A stretch of DNA of 7,574 bases, from assembly GCA_016763045.1 (NCBI GenBank), contig JAESUN010000164.1, forward strand, positions 1 through 7,574. The letters are read 5' to 3'. This document shows, piece by piece, positions 1 through 6,767 of this stretch (position 1 is its first letter; every line of letters starts with the position of its first letter). A program made the translations under genes and the position numbers. The DNA is from Opitutaceae bacterium. Lineage in GTDB: Bacteria; Verrucomicrobiota; Verrucomicrobiia; Opitutales; Opitutaceae. The notes below the pieces were generated by a model. It did not search any database, was not told the origin of the DNA, and saw nothing but the letters and a program-made list of their open reading frames with translations.

Positions 1-249
1 ACTAAGGAATTGATGAGGGTGAATGGTATCACCAATCCACGAAACATTCATCCTATGCAGGTTCTTATTATTCCTGGATTCGAATCCATTGCTCCAGTAG
101 ATACTTCTTCATCTGTCGACGAGACAGGAATTGAAATACGGCCTCTTGATTCACTTATATCGGAAGAAGATTTGGATACTCTGTTGCCGGAAGATGTGGT
201 TAATGCACCAGCTATTCCTATTGATGACGAACCTGTAATAGCGGAATAA
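1..249 (+). CDS. LysM domain protein, 3' end only (5' part lies before the window)
   Basis: Reading frame 1 is open from the first base to a TAA at 247-249, giving the last 82 residues of a longer protein. Residues 1-26 look like the second half of a LysM domain: a helix with an asparagine (MRVNGI), then NPRNIHPMQVLIIPG, the usual closing strand of this peptidoglycan-binding fold. The remaining 56 residues are a disordered-looking acidic tail with 16 Asp or Glu and a single Arg, and no membrane segment. A TTG and an ATG near the left edge could be taken for starts, but they would cut the LysM domain in half, so I treat the gene as running in from upstream. The gene lies 24 bases before ftsW and probably belongs to the same operon. 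A role in binding septal or newly made wall is inferred from the domain and its neighbours; substrate and partners are unknown. Confidence 0.75.
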   Translation, partial: TKELMRVNGITNPRNIHPMQVLIIPGFESIAPVDTSSSVDETGIEIRPLDSLISEEDLDTLLPEDVVNAPAIPIDDEPVIAE

Positions 250-255
250 AGGAAC
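248..255 (+). promoter_or_regulatory. Likely ribosome binding site for ftsW
   Basis: AAAGGAAC overlaps the LysM stop codon and is the only Shine-Dalgarno-like stretch before ftsW. It lies 18 bases before the GTG at 274, which is long, but 6 bases before an in-frame CTG at 262. The start of ftsW is therefore uncertain by four codons. Confidence 0.4.
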
Positions 256-273
256 TTTTTTCTGTTACAAACT

Positions 274-1430
274 GTGCGAACTGAAACAAAAAACTTTCAC
301 TGGAGTGGCTTAGTTAATCCGGCCTCCCTTATCCTGTTTTGTGTAGCTGCCCTGACTATTCTTGGGGTGACTATTCTCTTCAGTGCGAGTGTTTCTTTTC
401 GTCAGGATCCATATTTCTTCCTTAAGAGGCAGATTATATGGATTGGGATCGCGTTAGCTGTTGGTTTGATTGTTAGCCGGATTAACCTCAAATGGGTGCG
501 ATCTCTATCTTGGTGGTTTGCGGCATTGATGTTAATTGGTCTCGTTTTGGTGCTGATTCCTGGTATAGGTGTCTTGGTTAATGGGAGTCGTCGTTGGCTT
601 GATTTTGGACTAATGCGTTTCCAGGTTTCAGAGATCGCAAAGATTGCGATGATTTTGTCTTTGGCTCATTATTTAGGAGCTAATCAGAAATTGATTCCAA
701 CGTTCTGGCGTGGATTTGTGATCCCAATTTCTTGGATAGGCCTTTTTTGCGGATTGATTATACTCGAACCGGATTATGGGACTTCGATGTTATGTGGTGC
801 GATTGGTTTTTCCATGTTGTTATTGGCGGGCGTGCGATTGGTTTATCTGATTCCGTCTTTGTTCGGTGGGATTGCTCTTTTGGCCGTAGCTATTTTCTAC
901 AATCCGGTGCGGTGGGCTCGCATTACGTCCTTTCTTGATCTCGAGGGAAATCGTAGTGATGGGGCGTATCAGCTTTGGCAGGCCATCTTGGCTTTTGGAG
1001 CTGGTGGGATTGATGGGGTTGGCTTGGGCAATGGGAGACAGCAAATGGCTTTTTACCTGAGGCGCATACCGATTTTATTTTCGCGATTGTCGGAGAGGAA
1101 CTCGGCCTGTTTTTCACCTTGGGTACGGTTTTGCTTTTTATGATAATTTTTGTAGCAGGGCTTTTTCATCTGAGAAGAGCACCGAACCTATTTCAGTATT
1201 TGTTAATAGCGGGATGTCTGTTGCTTTTAACTGTGCAAGCACTGATTAATTTGGGAGTAGTGACGGGGTGTTTACCTACTAAGGGTATGTCTCTGCCGTT
1301 TATTAGTTACGGAGGATCTAATCTGATCCTCATGGCTATTTTGATAGGACTGATTGCGAATACGCATATCTCTTGGATGAGTCCGGCTTTAAATACTAGA
1401 GACAGGGCTATGACGGACATAGACGAATGA
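274..1430 (+). CDS. ftsW: FtsW, septal SEDS peptidoglycan polymerase, broken by a -1 frameshift
   Basis: FtsW is a polytopic inner membrane protein that polymerises lipid II into septal glycan together with its class B PBP partner. The first frame (274-1143) gives 260 good residues: several hydrophobic segments, NGSRRWLDFG (103-112), FQVSEIAKIA (116-125), LEPDYGTSM (164-172) and GVGLGNGRQQMAF (248-260). It then turns into about 29 nonsense residues. The family continues in another frame from 1053, with LPEAHTDFIF, GEELG and LPTKGMSLPFISYGGSN, and stops at TGA 1428-1430. Joining the two at the T run 1050-1054 gives 385 residues, a normal FtsW length with nothing missing or duplicated. The break comes just before the PEAHTDF motif, whose Asp (267 in the joined protein) is the catalytic residue, so the short product should be inactive. 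The start used is GTG 274; CTG 262 sits better spaced from the ribosome site. The stop overlaps murG by 4 bases. Identity is certain; whether the lesion is real is not. Confidence 0.93.
1050..1054 (+). other. ftsW: Frameshift site in ftsW (T5 run, one T expected to be missing)
   Basis: The codons ATG GCT TTT TAC end the conserved reading. Adding one T gives ATG GCT TTT TTA CCT GAG, which restores the expected MAFLPEAHTDF sequence exactly. A one-base loss in a homopolymer is a typical sequencing or assembly error but also a common real mutation. Slippage by P-site tRNA-Phe could in principle make the same product, but the site lacks the X XXY YYZ form and I see no clear stimulatory structure. 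Confidence 0.85.
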
Positions 1431-2575
1431 GTGGTTTTTTAATAGCATGTGGTGGAACAGGAGGGCATCTCGCTCCGGGCATCGCATTGGCGGAGGAACT
1501 CTTGTCTCGTGGGCATAAGTGTACTCTTTTGATCAGTGACAAACAGGTGGATTCCCGTCTTATTGAAAAGTACAAAAACCTTCAATTTGAGGTTTTGCCT
1601 GGATCTGGGTTTTCCTTACAGCCTGCCCGGCTTCTTCGGTTTTTTATCAGTCAAATGAAGGGCCTGGTTGTTGCGTTTCGTTTAATAAAAGAGCTGAAAC
1701 CTGAGGTGATTTTTGGATTTGGCGGTTTTACGTGTATCGCTATCACCTTTTGTGGATTGCTTAATCGAGTTCCAGTTGCATTACATGAGGCCAATAGAAT
1801 TCCCGGAAAAGCTGTTCGTTTTATAGGGGGCTTTGCCAAGAGGGTTTATTTGCCCACAGACGTAAAAGTCAGGTATATCAAGGCGAGTCGAGTTCGTTAT
1901 TATGGATATCCTGTTCGAAAGGAGATCGTCCAAATTTCGAAGGTAGAGGCTCGGGGTCGATTGGGTATGAATCCTAAGCAAAAAGTTTTGGTTATCTTAG
2001 GGGGGAGCCAGGGGGCGAGTGCTTTAAACGATTGGGCGAGGAGTGTTATGGAGAAACTGGCGAGGGATGAGGTTCAGGTTTATTGTGTGACGGGTCTTGG
2101 GAAGGGTCGTGATGAAATCTTTGAGTATGAATCGAGCAGTGGGGTAAAGGTGAGATCTGGTTTTATCGCTTTTTCGGATCAAGTAGGAGATCTCTTATCC
2201 AGTGCCGATCTTGCGGTGTCTAGAGCTGGGGCGGGGACTATTGCTGAAATGACCTGCTGTGGTCTTCCTTCTATTTTGATTCCGAACCCACATTCTGCAG
2301 ACAATCATCAAGAGGAAAACGCTAAGTTTTTTGAGACACAAGGTGGTGGGTTTTTGGTGAATCAGGAATTTATGGATGATCTCTATAAGGAGGTTAAAGA
2401 GGTGATTTTCAATGAGGGTCTGTTGCAGCAACTTGGCATAAATCTGAAATGCATGGATCGTGATAATTCTGCGAATTTGATCGCAGATGATCTGGAGAAT
2501 TTGTCCAGTAGAGGAGGAGCTTCAGAACCTCGGTTACCGGCGACGGAAGTTTCTTGTGAGAGGTCTCAGCTGTGA
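1427..2575 (+). CDS. murG: MurG, UDP-GlcNAc:lipid I N-acetylglucosaminyltransferase
   Basis: MurG adds GlcNAc to lipid I on the cytoplasmic face of the membrane, making lipid II. The 382-residue protein shows both halves of the GT-B fold. The N-terminal half has the glycine-rich loop GGTGGHLAPG (9-18) with the conserved His14 and HEANRIPGKA (120-129). The C-terminal half has LGGSQGASALN (191-201) and the donor-binding stretch AGAGTIAE (267-274) followed by HSADNHQEENA (289-299). The family is usually about 355-365 residues; here a polar tail of about 20 residues (from about 360) adds the difference. The ATG overlaps the ftsW stop as ATGA. The site before it is weak (GGA at 1415-1417), so translation probably depends on ribosomes finishing ftsW. 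Because that ATGA is in the second ftsW frame, the ftsW frameshift, if real, would end ftsW translation at 1143, 284 bases early, and could lower murG expression. Confidence 0.97.
   Translation: MSGFLIACGGTGGHLAPGIALAEELLSRGHKCTLLISDKQVDSRLIEKYKNLQFEVLPGSGFSLQPARLLRFFISQMKGLVVAFRLIKELKPEVIFGFGGFTCIAITFCGLLNRVPVALHEANRIPGKAVRFIGGFAKRVYLPTDVKVRYIKASRVRYYGYPVRKEIVQISKVEARGRLGMNPKQKVLVILGGSQGASALNDWARSVMEKLARDEVQVYCVTGLGKGRDEIFEYESSSGVKVRSGFIAFSDQVGDLLSSADLAVSRAGAGTIAEMTCCGLPSILIPNPHSADNHQEENAKFFETQGGGFLVNQEFMDDLYKEVKEVIFNEGLLQQLGINLKCMDRDNSANLIADDLENLSSRGGASEPRLPATEVSCERSQL
2558..2563 (+). promoter_or_regulatory. Ribosome binding site deciding the murC/murB start
   Basis: GAGAGG lies 8 bases before GTG 2572 and 14 bases before ATG 2578. 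The spacing favours the GTG, which overlaps the murG stop as GTGA. A TGA in the same frame at 2557-2559 rules out any start further upstream. Confidence 0.6.
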
Positions 2576-4890
2576 TAATGATTGCGAAAGAAAAATTGAT
2601 TGAAAAAAGAGCCCACCTGATTGGGGTGGGTGGGATGGGGATGGCTCCTTTGGCGATTTATCTTTCGGAGTTTGGATACAGTGTTTCGGGGGAAGATAAG
2701 GGCATTTCCGTGGAAATTCGGAATTTGCTGTCCACTCGCGATATCAGTCTTACGAATGGAGGTTCGATTGATGCAGATGTGGATATCCTCGTGGTTTCAT
2801 CTGCGATTTCTCTGGAGCATCCTCGGGTGGTTGAAGCAAAGAGACGTGGTTTACCCGTTTTGTTGAGAGGGGAAATGTTGGCAAAAATCTTAAGGGAGAA
2901 GCGGTTGATCGCTGTTGTTGGATCTCACGGGAAAACGACTACATGTGCGATGCTTGTAACGGCTCTTCGATCAGGTGGTATGGATGTTGGATATTTGCTA
3001 GGAGGACTTTTCAATGATGGATCGGTTCCTCCTTCTCGGTGCGCTTCTTCTGATTGGGTCGTGGCGGAGATTGATGAAAGTGATGGGACTATTGAGGGCT
3101 TTTCCCCGGAGATAACACTTTGTGTTAATTTAGACTGGGATCATTGTGATCAATATCCAGAAGAGCAGATGTTGGCAGAGATGTTTCATCGTCTGAAGGA
3201 AAGAACCTCTGGAGCATTCTTTTATAATAATGATTGTGCACGATCATCGCAGGTTTTTGGAAATAAAGAGGGAAGCGATGATTTTAGTTTTGGGAAAGAA
3301 GGAGCTTATACTTTGGTTAATTATATCGAGGATGAGAGAGGGATGGTTTTAACTTTGGGAGGATCGTTTGAGGAAACTCAGGCAAAAGTTTGTGCGAGTG
3401 GAGAATTCAATGCACAGAATGCATGTGCTGCGTTAGCGGTTTCTAGTTATCTAGGTCTTTCAGTTGAAGATGACTTGCTGGGAGACTATTCAGGGGTTTG
3501 CCGACGTCAGAGTCTTCTTTTTTCATCTCCCTTTTTAACCGTCTTGGAGGATTACGCGCATCATCCAACTGAAATTAAAGCTCTTTTAGAATCGGTGCGT
3601 CAGCGTTATAAAGGAAGGCTTGTTGTTTGTTTCCAGCCACATCGATATTCAAGGACAGTCCAGTTTAAGAGAGAATTTGCTGAAGTGCTGATTCAGTGTG
3701 ATTATCTGTTTCTTTTTGATGTGTACCCAGCGAGCGAATCTTATCTGGAGGGCGGAGAGACCAAGGATATAAAGGTAATACTGGATGATCTTGCCTCAGA
3801 TCTTCCGGTGGAACTCTTGAGCCTTTCGGATGGAGTAGGCACTGTGCTGAAAGAGGTGAAGGATGGAGATGTTCTTTTATTTGTGGGAGCAGGTGATATT
3901 GATCGATTGGCCCAGTCTGTCTTGAAAAAAATGGGAGAAGGAGATAGTCGAAGAAGCCGACGGGTAAACTTCTTTGCGTCTCTTGAAAGGACTCTTTCGA
4001 ATGAGACGGTGGTGAAGGTAGAGGAACCGTTGGCCTCAAAGACGACATTGAGGGTGGGAGGAGAGGCCATGCTTTATGCCGAACCTGCTTCTGTGGATGA
4101 TCTGCGATCTCTACTTGTTGCGAGTCGGAGCTCATCGCTTCCGGTCTTTTTGCTTGGTAGAGGTTCCAATTTAATTGTCCCTGATGAGGGGGTTTCTGGA
4201 CTAGTCCTTCGCTTGCACCATTCTTCATGGCGTCAGATCCAGCCACAAAAAAATGGCTGTGTTTGGGTGGGGGCGGGTGTTCGATTAAAAGAACTTTGTG
4301 GCTATGCATATAGAGAGAACGAGAGAGGTTTCGAGTTTCTAGAGGGAATTCCTGGTACGGTTGGTGGTGCTTTGCGTATGAACGCGGGTGCGATGGGGGG
4401 CTGGATGTATGACTTGGTCGAAGAGATACAGATTATGGCGCCTTCGGGTGAAATCAGATTGATGAAGCGTGATGATTTACATGTTGAATACAGGCGTTGC
4501 GATGAAGTTGTTGAGGGTATTGCCTTGGGAGTTCTTTTACGACCTGCGGTGAAAGAGGAATCCTTTTCAATTCGTCAAAATGTTGAGCGGATGCAAAAAC
4601 AGCGGCATGAGTCTCAGCCTCGTGAACCAAGTGCTGGTTGTATTTTTAAAAATCCTCCAGAAGAGTCTGCTGGGAAAATTATTGATGAGTTAGGGCTTAA
4701 GGGAGCCCGAGTTGGAAAGGCAGAAATTTCATCAGCGCATGCTAATTTCATTATCAACCGAGGTGGGGCAACCTCTGCCGATGTGATTGCTCTCGTTCGT
4801 AAGGTTCGAGATCGTGTAAGGAAAGATAGATCGATCGAGCTAGAGCCGGAAGTCCTTCTTTATGGAAAGGAATGGAGGAAGGTCTTATGA
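2572..4890 (+). CDS. murC/murB: MurC-MurB fusion: UDP-MurNAc--L-alanine ligase / UDP-enolpyruvyl-GlcNAc reductase
   Basis: One 772-residue protein carries two consecutive cytoplasmic steps. Residues 1 to about 455 are MurC, which joins L-Ala to UDP-MurNAc with ATP: nucleotide fold HLIGVGGMGM (15-24), P-loop GSHGKTT (117-123, Ser where Thr is common), EIDESDG (166-172), LDWDH (187-191), EFNAQNA (278-284), EDYAHHPTEI (326-335) and FQPHRYSRT (354-362). After a basic linker (about 455-470), residues 470-772 are MurB, the FAD- and NADPH-dependent reductase: TTLRVGG (491-497), GRGSNLIV (529-536), EGIPGTVGGALRMNAGA (591-607), the catalytic-Arg motif YR (640-641), SAGCIFKNP (687-695) and ELEPEV (756-761) with the catalytic Glu at about 760. 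The length and the motif after YR fit the shorter type II MurB. Cys690 stands where the proton-donating Ser usually is. Domain order is the reverse of the reaction order, since MurB acts first. The frame is intact across the join, so the fusion is not an artefact of a missed stop. It overlaps murG and ddl by 4 bases each. Confidence 0.96.
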   Translation: MIMIAKEKLIEKRAHLIGVGGMGMAPLAIYLSEFGYSVSGEDKGISVEIRNLLSTRDISLTNGGSIDADVDILVVSSAISLEHPRVVEAKRRGLPVLLRGEMLAKILREKRLIAVVGSHGKTTTCAMLVTALRSGGMDVGYLLGGLFNDGSVPPSRCASSDWVVAEIDESDGTIEGFSPEITLCVNLDWDHCDQYPEEQMLAEMFHRLKERTSGAFFYNNDCARSSQVFGNKEGSDDFSFGKEGAYTLVNYIEDERGMVLTLGGSFEETQAKVCASGEFNAQNACAALAVSSYLGLSVEDDLLGDYSGVCRRQSLLFSSPFLTVLEDYAHHPTEIKALLESVRQRYKGRLVVCFQPHRYSRTVQFKREFAEVLIQCDYLFLFDVYPASESYLEGGETKDIKVILDDLASDLPVELLSLSDGVGTVLKEVKDGDVLLFVGAGDIDRLAQSVLKKMGEGDSRRSRRVNFFASLERTLSNETVVKVEEPLASKTTLRVGGEAMLYAEPASVDDLRSLLVASRSSSLPVFLLGRGSNLIVPDEGVSGLVLRLHHSSWRQIQPQKNGCVWVGAGVRLKELCGYAYRENERGFEFLEGIPGTVGGALRMNAGAMGGWMYDLVEEIQIMAPSGEIRLMKRDDLHVEYRRCDEVVEGIALGVLLRPAVKEESFSIRQNVERMQKQRHESQPREPSAGCIFKNPPEESAGKIIDELGLKGARVGKAEISSAHANFIINRGGATSADVIALVRKVRDRVRKDRSIELEPEVLLYGKEWRKVL
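4874..4882 (+). promoter_or_regulatory. Strong ribosome binding site for ddl, inside murC/murB
   Basis: GGAGGAAGG ends the murB coding region, with GGAGG 8 bases before ATG 4887. This favours ATG 4887 over the in-frame ATG at 4872, which overlaps the site itself and would add five residues before the conserved N-terminus. Confidence 0.75.
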
Positions 4891-5810
4891 GTAAGGGTGT
4901 GACCATTGCGGTTTTTATGGGAGGTGATTCTGCGGAGAGGGAGGTTTCGCTTGAATCGGGCAAGGCCGCTTTTGAAGCGATTCAGAAGTCTTTTACGGCG
5001 AAGAGTTATGACATCAGAGAAAGGACTGTTCCGGAGGATGTCTTAGCGGAGTGTCATGTTGTGTTTTCGACTTTGCATGGTTTGTTTGGAGAAGACGGAG
5101 GCATGCAATCGCTTTTGGATGCGAGAGGAATCTCTTACGCAGGATGCGATGCGTTCTCGAGTAAGCTTTGCTTTAACAAGCACTTAACAACAGAGAGAGT
5201 GAAATCGTTAGGCATGGCCGTCACCAGAGAGGTTTTAATAGGGAAGGGGATCTCTGTTGATATTCGCTCGGTGGTTGAATATCTGGGTGATGATCTTGTG
5301 ATGAAGCCCAACTGCCAGGGAAGTAGTGTGGATCTTTATTTCACAAAGAGTGAGGGGGCATTGCAGCAAATACTGTCGAATGTGAATTTAGCGGATGAGT
5401 GGTTGATTCAGCAAAGAGTTTCAGGACGTGAATTAACGGTGGGTGTTTTTGATGGAGAAGCTGGTGGGGTTGTTGAAATCCTACCCAAGGGAGGGGCTTA
5501 TGATTATAAGAGCAAATATACCAAGGGAATGACGGATTACGTGGTGCCGGCTCTATTAGATGAAGGATTAGCTAAGAAGATTCAAGAGAGTGCGGTGTCT
5601 GTCTTTCATGCTTGTGATTGCCGGGACTGGGCTCGGATGGACTACATTCTGATGCCGGATGAAACGTTTGTATTTCTTGAGGTGAACACTCTTCCGGGAC
5701 TTACTGAATTGAGTTTACTTCCAATGAGTGCCCGTGCACTTGGCCTAAGTTTTGAGTCACTTTTAGCTTTTATTTTAAAGCCAGCAATCCAGCGATTTCA
5801 AAAATCATAA
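4887..5810 (+). CDS. ddl: D-alanine--D-alanine ligase
   Basis: Ddl uses ATP to join two D-Ala molecules in the cytoplasm; MurF then adds the dipeptide to the UDP-MurNAc tripeptide. The 307-residue ATP-grasp protein has the family length and all main motifs: GGDSAEREVSLESG (12-25), HGLFGEDGGMQ (64-74), the ATP-binding Lys region FNKHLTT (96-102; Asn where Asp is usual before Lys98), MKPNCQGSSVDL (139-150), GRELTVGVF (180-188), the omega loop YDYKSKY (205-211), and the magnesium site ARMDY (249-253) with LEVNTLPGLTELS (264-276), giving Asp252, Glu265 and Asn267. I chose ATG 4887 because it overlaps the preceding stop as ATGA and has a strong site at the right distance. In Chlamydia the ligase is fused to MurC; here it is separate but translationally coupled to the MurC-MurB fusion. 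Confidence 0.97.
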   Translation: MSKGVTIAVFMGGDSAEREVSLESGKAAFEAIQKSFTAKSYDIRERTVPEDVLAECHVVFSTLHGLFGEDGGMQSLLDARGISYAGCDAFSSKLCFNKHLTTERVKSLGMAVTREVLIGKGISVDIRSVVEYLGDDLVMKPNCQGSSVDLYFTKSEGALQQILSNVNLADEWLIQQRVSGRELTVGVFDGEAGGVVEILPKGGAYDYKSKYTKGMTDYVVPALLDEGLAKKIQESAVSVFHACDCRDWARMDYILMPDETFVFLEVNTLPGLTELSLLPMSARALGLSFESLLAFILKPAIQRFQKS

Positions 5811-5825
5811 CAATCATTGCCCCTG

Positions 5826-6716
5826 ATGAAAAAAAAGATCGATAGCAAACCCCCTCCTAAGAATACGTCTTGGAGAGATATTCGGCAGTCTGTTAGCTCC
5901 AAGAAGATAACGGTTCATGCCTAGAAGCGTTTCTGGTTGTACATTGGAAAAGTATTTGCAGCATCTGCAGGCGTGATTGGAATCGGATTGGGCATAGTGT
6001 ATGGACTTAGTCATTTTGGTGCTGAGGCAACAAACCCCTCATCATTGCTCGATTCTTCTCCGATCGAAGAAATCATCCTTTTGACTGATGGCGTTCTTCC
6101 TGATGAGTGGATCACAGAAAGATTGGAACTTCCTGAAGGAGTTGGGTTGATGAACGTTGATATAGATGGAATGAAAAATCGCTTGGAAGCCGAGGGGCAG
6201 GTCAAAAGTGCTGTGATTACGCGTGATTTTTCAGGAGGCAGTTTAGTAGTGAGTTTACATGAGGAGGTTCCTGTTATCCGTTTGATGGCTCGATCTAAGG
6301 ATGGGAAATCGATGTTAATGGTGGTGGGTAGAGATGGATCTGTCTACAGGGGGCATGGCTACTCTCGCCAGCTTCTGAGAGGCCTTCCTTTTTTGGATGG
6401 AGTAAGGTTGGTTCGCAACAAGGATGGATTTAAGCCTATTTCGGGTGTTGCGAAAATTTCCGAATTACTACAACTTACACGAGAAGATGCTCCTCATTTA
6501 TATCGAACGTGGAAGGTGGTCTCTCTCATTGATTCTCCCCGATTAATTGTGAAGACGAAGGATATTTCAGAGATTGTTTTTGAACCAGGTAATTTTCGTC
6601 GTCAGTTAGCGAAATTGGACTATATTCTCGACTACTATCGAAGAGATCCTCGAGAGCGTATGGATCGGATCGATCTATCTTTTCGTGATCAGGTCGCAGT
6701 GGAGGTTGAACTGTGA
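5826..6716 (+). CDS. ftsQ: FtsQ, divisome protein with POTRA domain, interrupted by an in-frame TAG
   Basis: FtsQ is a single-pass inner membrane protein that links early and late divisome proteins through its periplasmic domains. From ATG 5826 the frame reads 32 codons of a lysine-rich cytoplasmic tail (9 Lys or Arg, with TSWRDI at 14-19), then TAG at codon 33, then KRFW and a membrane segment at about 37-61. A POTRA-like domain follows at about 82-147 and a beta domain ends in MDRIDLSFRDQVAVEVEL. Reading through gives 296 positions, a normal length. Both sides of the TAG are in the same frame and look like one FtsQ: a basic tail just before a membrane anchor. The longest uninterrupted frame instead begins at TTG 5937, giving 259 residues that start inside the membrane segment, with no clear ribosome site. 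ATG 5826 also lacks a good site; it lies 15 bases after the ddl stop. Identity rests on architecture and position, since FtsQ sequences vary widely. Confidence 0.85.
5922..5924 (+). other. ftsQ: In-frame amber codon in ftsQ
   Basis: TAG is codon 33 counted from ATG 5826, two codons before the last basic residue ahead of the membrane segment. One transition from CAG (Gln) would create it. No other gene ending in this window uses TAG as its stop: the others use TAA or TGA. Confidence 0.85.
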
Positions 6717-6720
6717 TTTT

Positions 6721-6732
6721 TTTCTGCAGAAA
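6721..6732 (+). repeat. 12-base perfect palindrome between ftsQ and ftsA
   Basis: TTTCTGCAGAAA reads the same on both strands and lies 4 bases after the ftsQ stop, in an AT-rich gap of 51 bases. There is no loop, so it is a poor RNA hairpin and not a convincing terminator. It may be chance or a protein site. Confidence 0.25.
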
Positions 6733-6767
6733 TTTAAATAAAACCCCGAAACTACTGAGTAAGAGTG

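Noticed and set aside
1047..1056. Programmed -1 ribosomal frameshifting in ftsW
   Set aside because: The site is not an X XXY YYZ heptamer: the A-site codon TAC cannot re-pair as TTA with the same tRNA. I see no clear downstream stem, and FtsW is not known to use this. Kept only as a remote option.
1119..1430. A separate 103-residue membrane protein starting at ATG or GTG codons after the ftsW break
   Set aside because: Its sequence is the C-terminal third of FtsW, continuous with the frame from 1053. It is a fragment, not an independent gene.
3665..4309. A 214-codon open frame on the minus strand inside murC/murB, the longest antisense frame
   Set aside because: It lies opposite a well-supported gene, has a proline, serine and histidine-rich low-complexity product, and shows no domain I recognise.
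4872..4886. Five extra N-terminal residues for Ddl from ATG 4872
   Set aside because: This start overlaps the strong ribosome site that serves ATG 4887, and the family's N-terminus fits the shorter form.
5917..5976. A short frame from ATG 5917 crossing the ftsQ amber codon
   Set aside because: Only 19 codons in another frame, ending at TGA, with no ribosome site and no likeness to FtsQ.
6717..6767. Terminator or promoter between ftsQ and ftsA
   Set aside because: The only inverted repeat is a loop-free AT-rich 12-mer with no GC stem, and no paired -35 and -10 boxes stand out.
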